Of a stretch of DNA of 64,000 bases, positions 7,747-15,769 are shown piece after piece (within the stretch, counting starts at the first letter, position 1; every line of letters starts with the position of its first letter). Both the position numbers and the translations under genes were made by a program. The notes beneath the pieces were generated by a model. It saw nothing but the letters and a program-made list of their open reading frames with translations, made no database searches and had not been told where the DNA came from. The stretch is from Hymenobacter cheonanensis (GTDB lineage Bacteria > Bacteroidota > Bacteroidia > Cytophagales > Hymenobacteraceae). The stretch spans positions 1-64,000 of the forward strand of contig NZ_JAUQSW010000015.1 in assembly GCF_030581075.1 (NCBI RefSeq), written 5' to 3'.

Positions 7747-7995
7747 TTAGGCAGCTTGACTGAGCGGGCCGGCTATGCGCTGGGCTAGCCGCTGGCAGCG
7801 CTCGACTTCTTGTTGCAGGGCCGGCAGGGCTGCGGCGATTCGCTCGGGCTTGCCGCTCTCCAGGGCCCGGCGCATCTCGCGGCCGTGCACCTTCTGGATA
7901 GTGGGCTGGGTCAGCAGCTGCTCGGCCAGTGTCTGGCGGTGGTGCGCGCTGGCCCAGGCCCGCAGCGCCAGGTTTTGTTCACAGGTGCGCGGCAT
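7747..7995 (-). CDS. Hypothetical phage protein (82 aa)
   Basis: 82 aa, helical and charged, with LAEQLLTQPTIQKVHGREM and a coiled-coil-like end (LPALQQEVERCQRLAQRI). No family recognised. Only four bases separate it from the upstream 60-aa gene. Confidence 0.5.
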   Translation of the reverse strand: MPRTCEQNLALRAWASAHHRQTLAEQLLTQPTIQKVHGREMRRALESGKPERIAAALPALQQEVERCQRLAQRIAGPLSQAA

Positions 7996-7999
7996 GGGG

Positions 8000-8182
8000 C
8001 TAAGCGGCTAGGCAGGTGGTACCAAGGGATTTTTTGGCAGCTTTCAGCGTGGCCCGTGCCTCCTGGTAGTTGGCATGGGCGATGTTGTAGGCGTTGGGGC
8101 TCTCGGCCTGGTCCAGGCGCTGGCGGGCGGCGGCCACGTCAGCCTCGAAAGGGGCCAGCGGGTTGAGAAGGGGCGCTCTCAT
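8000..8182 (-). CDS. Hypothetical phage protein (60 aa)
   Basis: 60 aa, starting MRAPLLNPLAPFEADVAAA, predicted to form two helices (an EADVAAARQRLDQAE segment and an ANYQEARATLKAAKK segment). The start at 8182 is used because it follows the upstream stop by two bases; the longer open frame overlaps the excisionase-like gene. No family recognised. Confidence 0.5.
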   Translation of the reverse strand: MRAPLLNPLAPFEADVAAARQRLDQAESPNAYNIAHANYQEARATLKAAKKSLGTTCLAA

Positions 8183-8184
8183 GG

Positions 8185-8496
8185 CTAGGCAGCGAGCGCC
8201 CGTAGGCCTTGCTTGGTGCGGGCGTAGTCGATGCAGCTCGCTTGCAGGTAGTAGCACTTGGTGCCTTCCTTGCGGTAGGTGATGCGGCCGGGCTCGTGCT
8301 TGCCGGGAGCCGAAGCCCGGGCGAATTGCACCAGCGTAGAGCGAGCCTTGATGTTGGCCGCTTCGAGGGCCTGCTCAGTCGGCAGCCACTTCTCCGCGCT
8401 GCCGACGTAGGCGCGAAACAGGCCGAGCAGCTCCTCGCGCAGGCTGGTCATGGCCGCCTCGTGCTCTTCTGGGGTGATAAAGGCAACAGTTGGCAT
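8185..8496 (-). CDS. Excisionase-like winged-helix protein
   Basis: 103 aa. An N-terminal helix (HEAAMTSLREELLGLFRAYV) is followed by EKWLPTEQALEAANIKARST, GRITYRKEG and CYYLQASCIDYARTK, the order of helix-turn-helix, wing and C-terminal strand seen in phage excisionases and MerR-type Xis proteins. Such proteins bend att DNA and steer the integrase towards excision, which suits its place as the second gene leftward from the control region. Similarity is by pattern only. Confidence 0.5.
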   Translation of the reverse strand: MPTVAFITPEEHEAAMTSLREELLGLFRAYVGSAEKWLPTEQALEAANIKARSTLVQFARASAPGKHEPGRITYRKEGTKCYYLQASCIDYARTKQGLRALAA

Positions 8497-8498
8497 GG

Positions 8499-8711
8499 CT
8501 AGGCAGCAATAGAGGCCAGCGTTTGGGCAGCTTCGAGGCTGCCGCACTCTTTGGCAATGCGCAGGGCCTGCTGCACGAAACGGTTGGTAGGCTTGCCCTT
8601 GCGCAAGGCCTGTCCTACCGCCTGCTTGGTTACGCCGGCCTCTTTCGCCATTGCCGTAATGCTGCCAGGAGGCAGTAAGTCTATCAAGACCTTTGGCTTT
8701 TTGCTTTCCAT
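8499..8711 (-). CDS. Cro-like helix-turn-helix regulator
   Basis: 70 aa. GSITAMAKEAGVTKQAVGQA is a standard helix-turn-helix (AMAKEAGVTKQAVGQALRKG), with the recognition helix at about residues 28-38. It is the first leftward gene, divergent from the CI/LexA-like repressor, the place of cro in lambdoid phages. It is likely to repress the repressor promoter or its own, at the palindromic operator in the 8,712-8,813 gap. Confidence 0.7.
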   Translation of the reverse strand: MESKKPKVLIDLLPPGSITAMAKEAGVTKQAVGQALRKGKPTNRFVQQALRIAKECGSLEAAQTLASIAA

Positions 8712-8717
8712 TTGCCT

Positions 8718-8725
8718 TACATTTG
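8718..8725 (+). promoter_or_regulatory. Candidate rightward -7 box for the repressor
   Basis: TACATTTG matches the Bacteroidota -7 consensus TAnnTTTG. A TTTG lies 22 bases upstream at 8692-8695. The leader to the repressor ATG at 8814 would be about 85 bases and would contain the palindromic operator. Confidence 0.4.
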
Positions 8726-8747
8726 GTTTACTTTAGCTTTAATACGC

Positions 8748-8779
8748 CAAATATATTGACAAGTTGTCAATATGTCAAA
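8748..8779 (-). promoter_or_regulatory. Leftward early promoter (-33 TTTG, -7 TATATTTG)
   Basis: Read leftward, TTTG at 8779-8776 and TATATTTG at 8755-8748 are separated by 20 bases, an ideal Bacteroidota sigma-ABfr promoter. The transcript would start at about 8,744 and run into the Cro-like gene (ATG at 8711). The palindromic operator lies between the two boxes. Confidence 0.7.
8753..8773. promoter_or_regulatory. Palindromic operator in the lysis-lysogeny control region
   Basis: ATATTGACAA, a single G, then TTGTCAATAT: a perfect inverted repeat with 10-base arms. It fills the spacer of the leftward promoter, so a bound dimer would block that promoter. It is the obvious binding site for the CI/LexA-like repressor or the Cro-like protein. 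Confidence 0.7.
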
Positions 8780-8813
8780 TAAAAAGCAACACTACCTCTA
8801 GAAAATTTCCACA

Positions 8814-9584
8814 ATGGGAGCAAAATTGCCAGAAAACAGTGATAAAAAGCCTAGAACACCCTTTGATGTCCTTATCCTGGAAGAGGTTGACAAGATAATT
8901 TCCCAAAAAGGGTTCAGAAGCGACCGGCGGTTCTTAATGCATCACGGTTTAGGCGAGTCACTTCTTAGTAAGGTGCGCTCAGGTGTACAGTCAGCCCCAC
9001 CTACACTTGTTGACATTCTAGTCAAAGAATATCAAGTCCCGTTGTCTTATGTTGAGAATGGCGCAGGCAAGATTTTTTCACCCTATCCTGCGGGCCAAAC
9101 CAACGTGCAGGCCATAGGGCTACTCTCTGATATTCTAGTTATCAAGTTGCGCCGCGTAAGCTTTAAGGCACGTGCCAGCTTCGGCTACATGCAAATGCAG
9201 CGATTTAAAGATTCCGACATTTTTGACACAGTACTATTTCGCCTACCACCCGGCCGCACAGAGGAAGATTATCGGGATGCCCTAGTATTCGACATAGAAG
9301 GCGACAGCATGGAACCCAGCCTGCGAGATGGGCAGCAGGTGATTGCCTGGCCTATTCCAGAAAGCAAGTGGGAATACCTACATAACACGGCCTGCGTGGT
9401 AGCCTATGCTGAGGAGGTCACGGTAAAAGCCATCCTCAAAAACGACCTCAACAATACCGATGGCCTGACGCTACATGCTACCGGCGGGCCAGGTGGTTCG
9501 TTCACGGTGGAGCGCAATGACATTCACTCCATTTGGGAGGTGCGCGAGTTTTATGGCATTGTACCCTTTCGCCTAATAGCGTAA
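8814..9584 (+). CDS. CI/LexA-like phage repressor with S24 peptidase domain
   Basis: 256 aa. The N-terminal half (about 15-85) is a divergent DNA-binding domain, and residues of about 110-250 form a peptidase S24 domain with IEGDSMEP (catalytic S165) and TVKAIL (K205), spaced 40 residues apart as in LexA and CI. Self-cleavage triggered by RecA filaments would release repression during DNA damage. The gene is visibly more AT-rich than its surroundings, especially at the 5' end, a sign of transfer. It ends two bases before the integrase start, so the two are probably co-expressed. Confidence 0.85.
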   Translation: MGAKLPENSDKKPRTPFDVLILEEVDKIISQKGFRSDRRFLMHHGLGESLLSKVRSGVQSAPPTLVDILVKEYQVPLSYVENGAGKIFSPYPAGQTNVQAIGLLSDILVIKLRRVSFKARASFGYMQMQRFKDSDIFDTVLFRLPPGRTEEDYRDALVFDIEGDSMEPSLRDGQQVIAWPIPESKWEYLHNTACVVAYAEEVTVKAILKNDLNNTDGLTLHATGGPGGSFTVERNDIHSIWEVREFYGIVPFRLIA

Positions 9585-9586
9585 GT

Positions 9587-10936
9587 ATGCCAGCCACCTT
9601 CAAACTCGTGCTCGCTGCCAAGGCTGACAGCGACGGCCTGTTCGACGTGCGCCTGCGCCTCACGGCCGACCGGGTGGTGCGCTACCAGAATACAGGCATC
9701 GCCCTGCCCGAAAAGCAGTGGAACCCCAACGCCACGCTACTCACCAAGAACTGGGTGCGCACGGCCCACCGCAAGCACGCCGCCTACAACGCCGACCTGC
9801 TGCGCTGGCACGACCGGGCCCAGCAGCTGGCCCAGGACAACCCCGGCTGGGGCGCCGACCAGCTAAAGGCGGCCCTGCGCAACGGCGACCTGGACCCCGA
9901 AGCGCCTGATTTTATCAAGTTTTGCCACGAGCGGCTCGACGCAGAGCAACAGCTGGTCGACGAGGCCTACGCCAAGCGCCGGCCCACCGTGGGGCTGAGC
10001 CAGGGTAGCATCGATGTGCGCCGGCCTTCCATCAACAAGTTTGCCGCCTGGCACGGCAAGCCCCTCCCCTTTCCGCTGCTCACCGTGGAGCTACTCAAAA
10101 AGTACGAGCTCTACCTGCTGCACACGGTCGGCAACGCGGCCACGACCGTCGTCAAGGAGCTTAAGACCCTGCGGCTTTTCATCACCAAGGCCATCCGGGC
10201 CAAGCTCCTCAAGCCCCAGGATGACCCGATGCACTTTTACGAGTACCCAAGCGGCAAAGCAAAGCGGGTATGGCTGGAGCAGGAAGAGGTAGTGAACTTC
10301 GAAACCGTGCCCCTGCCCCGGGCCGCCCACCTGGCCCGCACGGTGTACTTTATTCAGCACTACGCCCACGGCTCGCGCATCGGCGTCATTCTGCGGCTCA
10401 AGTGGCAGGACCGCGCCGGTGGGCGCCTGCGCTTCACGATGGATAAAGGAGGCCAGGAAAAGGATGTGGAGGAAACACCCGAGCTTACGGCCCTGCTCGA
10501 TAGCCTGCTGCCCCCCGGGGGCTCCCCGCGGCCGGGGGCCTATATCCTGCCCTACCTGCCGGCTAACTTCGAGCAGCTGCACCCCCATCAGCAGATACAG
10601 GTAATGAAGAATAAGCTCACCACCATTAATGGCTACCTGCGGCGCGCGGCCAAAAAGCTCGGCATCGAGAAGCGCCTGAGCTCCCACGTCGCGCGGCGCA
10701 CCCTGGCCACGCTCGGCGAGCGGGCGCTGGGCGGTGACTTGCGGGCCACCGGCGGCATGCTGGGCCACCGGCGCACCAGCACGACCGAGATTTATCTGCG
10801 CGGCATGGACACCGCGCAGGTGGATACGGCCAGCCACACCGTGTACGAAGCGCTGCGCGTGGGTAAAACACAGGTAAAACAAACAGCAGACGCGCACGGG
10901 GCTTCGGCGTCCGATGAAGCAGAGAAAGCCGCCTAG
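9587..10936 (+). CDS. int: Tyrosine recombinase / integrase
   Basis: 449 aa, Bacteroidota phage or conjugative-element type. The N-terminal arm-binding domain (about 1-90) is followed by a SAM-like core-binding domain (about 135-215) and the catalytic domain with the full set R264, K287, H367-x-x-R370, H394 and nucleophile Y403 (TEIYLRG). It catalyses site-specific insertion and excision of the element. The start at 9587 follows the repressor stop by two bases; an upstream in-frame start would overlap it. As the outermost gene it marks the right end of the element. Confidence 0.92.
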   Translation: MPATFKLVLAAKADSDGLFDVRLRLTADRVVRYQNTGIALPEKQWNPNATLLTKNWVRTAHRKHAAYNADLLRWHDRAQQLAQDNPGWGADQLKAALRNGDLDPEAPDFIKFCHERLDAEQQLVDEAYAKRRPTVGLSQGSIDVRRPSINKFAAWHGKPLPFPLLTVELLKKYELYLLHTVGNAATTVVKELKTLRLFITKAIRAKLLKPQDDPMHFYEYPSGKAKRVWLEQEEVVNFETVPLPRAAHLARTVYFIQHYAHGSRIGVILRLKWQDRAGGRLRFTMDKGGQEKDVEETPELTALLDSLLPPGGSPRPGAYILPYLPANFEQLHPHQQIQVMKNKLTTINGYLRRAAKKLGIEKRLSSHVARRTLATLGERALGGDLRATGGMLGHRRTSTTEIYLRGMDTAQVDTASHTVYEALRVGKTQVKQTADAHGASASDEAEKAA

Positions 10937-10937
10937 C

Positions 10938-10958
10938 GTCGAACGGGGGCCGTTCGAC
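10938..10958. repeat. Perfect inverted repeat after the integrase, near the presumed attR
   Basis: GTCGAACGG, spacer GGG, CCGTTCGAC: 9-base arms without mismatch, starting one base after the integrase stop. The motif GTTCGA recurs at 10971-10976. Without a following T-run it is a poor terminator, so it may be an integrase or excisionase site at the element end. The attachment core cannot be fixed because the left end is not in the window. Confidence 0.5.
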
Positions 10959-11007
10959 AAAGGCGCGTTCGAAAATCTTAGTACGGGTGGTACTACCGCA
11001 CTTTTTG

Positions 11008-11037
11008 AAAGGCTGCCTGATTTTCAGGCAGCCTTTT
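11008..11037. terminator. Rho-independent terminator (bidirectional)
   Basis: AGGCTGCCTGA at 11010-11020 pairs perfectly with TCAGGCAGCCT at 11024-11034 around TTT, flanked by A-run and T-run. It separates the element from the chromosomal mannosidase gene and may have belonged to the host gene next to the insertion site. Confidence 0.8.
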
Positions 11038-11093
11038 TGGTGCGCGGGGCCGGGGTTTTGGCGCATCTTTACCCAGGTTTTCTTTTGCTAAGT

Positions 11094-12512
11094 ATGATGA
11101 ATCGCCGTTCGTTTGTGCGGGGCGCGGGGCTGGTGGCCGCCGGCCCGCTGCTAGGGTTTTCGCCGCTGCGGGCAGCACCCGCTTTTCCGGTAGTGCGGCC
11201 GGCGGCCAGCCAGCGCCGCTTTCGGAGCCGGGCGGTGGAGAGTGCCATCCGCGAGTTTCAGCAGCAGGTGAAAGACCCCGAGCTGGGGTGGCTTTTCGGC
11301 AACTGCTTTCCGAACACGCTCGACACGACGGTGACGCACACCACCCTGGCCGGCCGGCCCGATACCTACGTCATTACCGGCGACATCGACGCCATGTGGC
11401 TGCGCGACTCCTCGGCCCAGGTGTGGCCCTACCTGCCGCTGGCCCCGCACGATGCCGCCCTGCGCGAGCTTATTGCGGGCGTGCTCAACCGCCAGACGCA
11501 GTGCATCTTGCAAGACCCCTACGCCAATGCCTTCTACGCCGACAAAACCCGGGTGGGCGAGTGGAAGAGCGACCACACGGCCATGCAGCCCGGCGTGCAC
11601 GAGCGCAAGTGGGAAATCGACTCGCTCTGCTACCCCATCCGGCTAGGCTACCACTACTGGAAAACGACCGGCGACACCCAGCCCTTCGATGCGCAGTGGC
11701 GCCGCGCCATCGACCTGATTGTAAAGACCTTCCGTGAGCAGCAGCGCCGCGGCGGCCCCGGCCCCTATCACTTTCAGCGCGAAACCCTGACCTCGACCGA
11801 TACCCAGCCCCTGGCCGGCTATGGCTACCCGGTGCGGCCCTGCGGCCTCATTGCCTCGGCCTTCCGGCCCAGCGACGATGCCACGCTGCTGCCCTTTCTG
11901 GTGCCTGGCAATTTCTTTGCCGTGGCCAGCCTGCGCCAGGCCGCCCTCATGCTCTATGACATTCACCATGAGCAAAATGGCTACAACGACCTCATGGCCT
12001 TTGCCGATGAGGTTGCCACCGCCCTGCGCCAGCACGCCCTCGTCACGCATCCCGAGCTAGGCCCGGTCTACGCCTACGAGGTTGATGGCTACGGCGGCCA
12101 CATCCTCCTGGACGACGCCAACGTGCCCAGCCTGCTGAGCCTGCCCTACCTGGGCGCGCTGCCCCTCAACGACCCCGTTTACCAGAACACCCGCCGGCTG
12201 GCCCTCTCGGCCGCTAACCCCTTCTTTTACAAGGGTTCGGCCGCCGAGGGCATTGGCGGGCCGCACGTGGGAGCCGACATGATTTGGCCGCTGGCCATCA
12301 TCATGCGGGGCCTCACCAGCAACGACGAGGCCGAAATCCGGGGCTGCGTGCAGGCGCTGCGCGCCACCCACGCGGGCACCGGCTACATGCACGAGTCGTT
12401 TCACAAAGACGACGCCGGCAAGTTTACCCGCCCGTGGTTTGCCTGGGCCAACACCCTGTTTGGCGAGTTTCTCTGGAAAGTGTACCAGGAGCGCCCCGCC
12501 CTGCTGGGCTAG
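11094..12512 (+). CDS. GH125 family alpha-mannosidase, exported
   Basis: 472 aa. MMNRRSFVRGAG near the start is a twin-arginine signal (RRSFVRG, then a hydrophobic stretch), so the folded enzyme is probably exported by Tat. The body matches metal-independent exo-alpha-1,6-mannosidases of GH125: GNCFPNTLDTTV, ITGDIDAMWLRDSSAQVWPY, WEIDSLCYPIRLGYHYW and a late GADMIWPLAIIMRGL. It trims terminal mannose from glycans. The ATG at 11094 is chosen because the signal peptide begins there; a longer frame runs back through the terminator. No other glycan genes lie nearby. Confidence 0.9.
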   Translation: MMNRRSFVRGAGLVAAGPLLGFSPLRAAPAFPVVRPAASQRRFRSRAVESAIREFQQQVKDPELGWLFGNCFPNTLDTTVTHTTLAGRPDTYVITGDIDAMWLRDSSAQVWPYLPLAPHDAALRELIAGVLNRQTQCILQDPYANAFYADKTRVGEWKSDHTAMQPGVHERKWEIDSLCYPIRLGYHYWKTTGDTQPFDAQWRRAIDLIVKTFREQQRRGGPGPYHFQRETLTSTDTQPLAGYGYPVRPCGLIASAFRPSDDATLLPFLVPGNFFAVASLRQAALMLYDIHHEQNGYNDLMAFADEVATALRQHALVTHPELGPVYAYEVDGYGGHILLDDANVPSLLSLPYLGALPLNDPVYQNTRRLALSAANPFFYKGSAAEGIGGPHVGADMIWPLAIIMRGLTSNDEAEIRGCVQALRATHAGTGYMHESFHKDDAGKFTRPWFAWANTLFGEFLWKVYQERPALLG

Positions 12513-12517
12513 CCCCC

Positions 12518-12555
12518 AAAAAAAGCGGGGCGCCCCCACCAAAGGAGCGCCCCGC
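12518..12555 (-). terminator. Terminator of the leftward lipoprotein gene
   Basis: On the minus strand GCGGGGCGC (12555-12547) and GCGCCCCGC (12533-12525) enclose a 13-base loop, followed by a run of seven T. Confidence 0.75.
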
Positions 12556-12580
12556 CGGACTAGCCGCAGCAGCGTTTTTT

Positions 12581-13237
12581 TTAGGATTTTGCCGGGGTGT
12601 AAGGGAACTTGCGCGAGGCATTGCGCATGAGCGCATTCACCATATTCTCGGGCGAGCTGCCCACCGAGCCGCTGGCCACGAAATCGTATTTCCAGAGCAG
12701 CTTGCCGGCCGCGCCGTCGTGGATGTTCACCGTGATGTTGGCCTGGTTGGTAGCGCCCCAGGCGCCCACCAGCACCCCCAGCGCCACGGCCGCGCCATCG
12801 CTCATGGGCTTGGACGTGCGCACGCTCGTGCTGAGCACGGCGTCTACGCCCAGCATTTTGGCCAGCTCCTGGGGCGAGAGGGTACGCATGTCCTGGTCGG
12901 TGAGGTTGGCTTTGCGCAGCATGGAGTTGGTAAGGGCTACGTCTTGAAAGTCAACCGTGTAGTGCTGCTGCATCTGGCGGCGCAGCAGCCAGGCGTAGAT
13001 GCGCGACTGAAAATCGAGGGCGCTTTGCTGCTGCATGTTGCGCATCTGGTCGCTGCTGGTGTTGCGCGCCTCCTTGGGCCGCAGGCCGATGTTGACGCTG
13101 GCCGGCAGGATGGCTACCGTCTTATGCGCGGGCGCATACGTGCGGAAATCTTGGGCCAGGTAAATGCTAGGGCCGCACGACGAGCAAAGCAGCACTAAAA
13201 AGAAAACGGCCGCAAGGCCCAGGGTACGAATGCGCAT
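12581..13237 (-). CDS. Lipoprotein, CsgG/LpoB-like fold suspected
   Basis: 218 aa. A signal peptide of about 20 residues ends in the lipobox LCSSC, so the protein is lipid-anchored at about C21. The body (KTVAILPASVNIGLRP, DFQSRIYAWLLRR, LAKMLGVDAVLSTSVR, ITVNIHDGAAGKLLWKYDF) has the alternation of strands and helices typical of CsgG, LpoB or GNA1162-like periplasmic lipoproteins that read out a short-lived ligand or partner. Function not known. It has its own terminator and is transcribed alone, convergent with the mannosidase gene. Confidence 0.6.
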   Translation of the reverse strand: MRIRTLGLAAVFFLVLLCSSCGPSIYLAQDFRTYAPAHKTVAILPASVNIGLRPKEARNTSSDQMRNMQQQSALDFQSRIYAWLLRRQMQQHYTVDFQDVALTNSMLRKANLTDQDMRTLSPQELAKMLGVDAVLSTSVRTSKPMSDGAAVALGVLVGAWGATNQANITVNIHDGAAGKLLWKYDFVASGSVGSSPENMVNALMRNASRKFPYTPAKS

Positions 13238-13404
13238 AAGGCAAGAAGAAAAATTAAATTGTACAGAAAAAAGAGAGCTGCTAGCCTATGCGCAAAGCTA
13301 AGGGCATTGCCCTGCTCTTACCTCTTGCAAAGCCAGATTTTTTTCAGAAAAATATTTTTTGCCGCTGAAATTTTTGCGCGCCCGGCACCTAGTGGCTTAT
13401 TCAG

Positions 13405-13412
13405 TACTTTTG
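13405..13412 (+). promoter_or_regulatory. -7 box for the GAF protein gene
   Basis: TACTTTTG fits TAnnTTTG and lies 52 bases before the TTG start at 13465. The rest of the 13,238-13,464 gap is AT-rich and shows no gene. Confidence 0.5.
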
Positions 13413-13464
13413 CCTGAACCCTATTACTAACCTTCTGTAGTAAAGCATCCTAACTGCTGCTATT

Positions 13465-14184
13465 TTGTCAACCTCGTCCCACCCCCTGCTACCCCTCACC
13501 GAGCCGCTACGCCTCGAAGCCCTGCGGCCGTACCGGGTGTATACTACCATGCAGGACGAGACGTTTGCCGAACTGGTGCGCCTGACGGCCAAGCTCTTCA
13601 ACGTGCCCATCGCCATCATCGCGTTTGTGGAAGAGGAGGAGGTGCGCTTTGGCCTCAACTACGGGCTGGCGCCGGACATGGACCGAGTGAACCGCTGGGA
13701 AACGCTGTGCTCGGTGGCCATGCTGCACGATGAAATCAGCGTGTTTGAGGACCTGCGCGAGCGTCCCTGCGAGCTTATCAACCCGCTGCTGGTGCAGCGT
13801 CTCAACCTGGGTTTTTATGCGGGCTGCGCCCTGCGCACGCCCGAGGGCTATTCTATTGGGGTGCTGTGTGTTATCGACCACAAGCCGCGCCAGTTCAGCC
13901 CCGCCGAGGCCGACCTGCTGCAGCGCCTGGCCGGGGCCGTGATGAGCCTGCTCGACCTGCGCCTGCACCTGCTGCAGCAGCCCACCTGGAACCAGCAGCT
14001 ATGGGCCAGCGTGTACGCCCGCATCGATACCTCCATTACCCGCCTCGAAACCCTGGCCGCGCTGGCCAGTTGGGAAACGCAGCCCGACACGCCCGCCGCC
14101 CAGGCCTACCAGGCCTCGACACTTGAGGAGATGGTGCAGATTATTGACGTGCTTACCGGGCACATCCGGGCCCTGCAAGCCTAG
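13465..14184 (+). CDS. GAF domain protein
   Basis: 239 aa. Residues of about 25-165 form a GAF domain: LVRLTAKLFNVPIAIIAFVE, RFGLNYGL, RWETLCSVAMLH, FYAGCALRTPEGYSIGVLCV, and a final FSPAEADLLQRLAGAVM helix. No output domain follows; the C-terminal 70 residues are helical. Such stand-alone GAF proteins sense small molecules or signal by partner binding and are numerous in Hymenobacter. TTG at 13465 is used as start because the domain needs residues before the first ATG at 13550. Confidence 0.75.
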   Translation: MSTSSHPLLPLTEPLRLEALRPYRVYTTMQDETFAELVRLTAKLFNVPIAIIAFVEEEEVRFGLNYGLAPDMDRVNRWETLCSVAMLHDEISVFEDLRERPCELINPLLVQRLNLGFYAGCALRTPEGYSIGVLCVIDHKPRQFSPAEADLLQRLAGAVMSLLDLRLHLLQQPTWNQQLWASVYARIDTSITRLETLAALASWETQPDTPAAQAYQASTLEEMVQIIDVLTGHIRALQA

Positions 14185-14265
14185 CGGCGGCGGGCGGGGC
14201 TTCCCGTTAGCTCTGCCTCGAAGGCGTTGTGAAACGCCTGCAAGCCTAGCGGCGGCGGGCGGGGC
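14172..14265 (+). repeat. 29-bp perfect direct repeat around the GAF gene stop
   Basis: A 29-base sequence beginning CCTGCAAGCCTAGCGGCGG occurs at 14172-14200 and again at 14237-14265. The first copy contains the GAF gene's last codons and stop; the second is intergenic, just before the next promoter. It looks like a local duplication. Confidence 0.75.
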
Positions 14266-14266
14266 C

Positions 14267-14274
14267 TAGCTTTG
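14267..14274 (+). promoter_or_regulatory. -7 box very close to the rhtA-like start
   Basis: TAGCTTTG fits TAnnTTTG and ends seven bases before the ATG at 14282, so the mRNA would have almost no leader. Confidence 0.5.
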
Positions 14275-14281
14275 TGCCACC

Positions 14282-15154
14282 ATGCCCAAGCCTTCCCGTT
14301 TTTCGCTGCCGCCCGTGCCGGCCGTACTATTGGCCATTATCAGCGTGCAGGGCGGGGCGGCCATTGCCAAGGGGCTGTTTCCGGTGGTGGGGGCGGCGGG
14401 CACCGCCAGCCTGCGCATTGGGCTCTCGGCCCTGATGCTGCTGGTGGCGGTGCGGCCCCGGCTGGGGCAGCTGCGGGCGGCGCAGTGGCGGGCGGTGGTG
14501 CCCTACGGCGTGGCGCTGGGCGCCATGAATTTCCTGTTTTATTGCGCCCTGGCCAGGGTGCCGCTGGGGCTGGGCGTCACGCTCGAGTTTGTGGGGCCGC
14601 TGCTGGTGGCGCTGGCCGGCTCGCGCCGCTGGCTCGATGTGCTATGGGCCGTGCTGGCGGGCGCGGGCATTGCCCTCATTGCACCCTGGGGCGGCCACGG
14701 CATTGATGTGGTGGGCATGCTGTTTGCGCTGGCGGCGGGCGGCTGCTGGGCAGTATACATTGTGCTGGGTGGGCGCGTGGCCGAGGTGCTGCCCGGCAAC
14801 ACGGCCGTGGCTGTGGGTATGCTGTTTGCTACGCTGGCGGTGCTGCCCTTTGGCGTGGCCAGCGGGCAGTTGAGGGCGCTCACGCCGCGCCTGCTGGCGC
14901 TGGGGGCGGCGCTGGCGCTGCTATCGAGCGCGCTGCCCTTCACCCTGGAAATGCAGGCGCTCAAGCGCTTACCCACGCGCACCTTCAGCATCCTGATGAG
15001 CCTGGAGCCGGCCGCCGCGGCCCTCTGCGGCTGGTTTTTTCTGCGCGAGCGCCTCTCGCCCGGCCAGTGGCTGGCCGTGCTGCTCGTGATGGCGGCCAGC
15101 GCGGGCGCCACGCTCACGGCCCGCAAGGTGCTGGCCGCCACCGGCGGCGAGTAG
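14282..15154 (+). CDS. rhtA: EamA/RhtA-type inner-membrane exporter
   Basis: 290 aa with about ten hydrophobic segments in two EamA halves. The opening (PAVLLAIISVQGGAAIAKGL), GVTLEFVGPLLVALAGSRR, and the second-half SSALPFTLEMQALKRLPTRT followed by SILMSLEPAAAALCGWFFLR are characteristic of RhtA, the threonine/homoserine exporter, rather than of other DMT transporters. It probably exports amino acids or related metabolites. Monocistronic, with a promoter directly before the start. Confidence 0.8.
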   Translation: MPKPSRFSLPPVPAVLLAIISVQGGAAIAKGLFPVVGAAGTASLRIGLSALMLLVAVRPRLGQLRAAQWRAVVPYGVALGAMNFLFYCALARVPLGLGVTLEFVGPLLVALAGSRRWLDVLWAVLAGAGIALIAPWGGHGIDVVGMLFALAAGGCWAVYIVLGGRVAEVLPGNTAVAVGMLFATLAVLPFGVASGQLRALTPRLLALGAALALLSSALPFTLEMQALKRLPTRTFSILMSLEPAAAALCGWFFLRERLSPGQWLAVLLVMAASAGATLTARKVLAATGGE

Positions 15155-15276
15155 CCGGCAGGCCGCCTTACCGGGCAGCCTCTGAACGGCCCGCTGGCGC
15201 ACGCAGTCAACCGGGCTGCCAACCCCGGCGGCCAGTGGCGTGTTTAATAGGCAGGCCCAGATGAGGCCCCTAGCTT

Positions 15277-15690
15277 ATGTCTGCTTCCTCCCCTGCCGTT
15301 GTGCTGTTTGATGGCGTATGCAACCTCTGCAACGGCTTTGTGCAGTTCCTTATTCGCCACGATGCGCAGGCGCGCTTCCGCTTTGCGGCGCTGCAAAGCG
15401 AGGCGGGCCAGGCCCTGCTGGCCGCGGCCGGGCACCCACCGCCCGGGCCCGCCGGCCCCGAGTCGGTGCTGCTGCTGGTAGGTGGGCAATTGTATTCGCA
15501 CTCGGCGGCGGTGCTGCGCATTGCCGGGCTGCTGGGGGGCGGGTGGCGCATAGCGGCGGTGGGCTGGCTGCTGCCCCGGCCCTGGCGCGACGCGCTGTAT
15601 CGCTTCGTGGCGCGCCACCGCTACCGTTGGTTTGGGCGCCAGGAAAGCTGCTGGCTGCCTACGCCGGCCCTGCGGGCGCGGTTTCTTTAG
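15277..15690 (+). CDS. DCC-family thiol-disulfide oxidoreductase-like protein (DUF393)
   Basis: 137 aa. The N-terminal FDGVCNLCNGFVQFLIRHD is the DxxCxxC motif that names the DCC (DUF393) family, followed by FRFAALQSEAGQALL and a C-terminal WLLPRPWRDALYRFVARHRY block. The fold is thioredoxin-related, and a redox role is assumed. Length is normal. The ATG at 15277 sits directly after TAGCTT, so the promoter may again lie very near the start. Confidence 0.85.
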   Translation: MSASSPAVVLFDGVCNLCNGFVQFLIRHDAQARFRFAALQSEAGQALLAAAGHPPPGPAGPESVLLLVGGQLYSHSAAVLRIAGLLGGGWRIAAVGWLLPRPWRDALYRFVARHRYRWFGRQESCWLPTPALRARFL

Positions 15691-15769
15691 GCCGGGCTTG
15701 GTTGAATGGCGCAATGCGCAAGAAGCTACTCCGGATAGGGAAGCGGCCCCCGTTGCTTTGTGCACCGCT

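Noticed and set aside
10960-10990. A possible tRNA 3' end (GTTCGAAAATC) at the element boundary
   Set aside because: The T stem does not pair and no acceptor arm follows; a tRNA attachment site cannot be supported.
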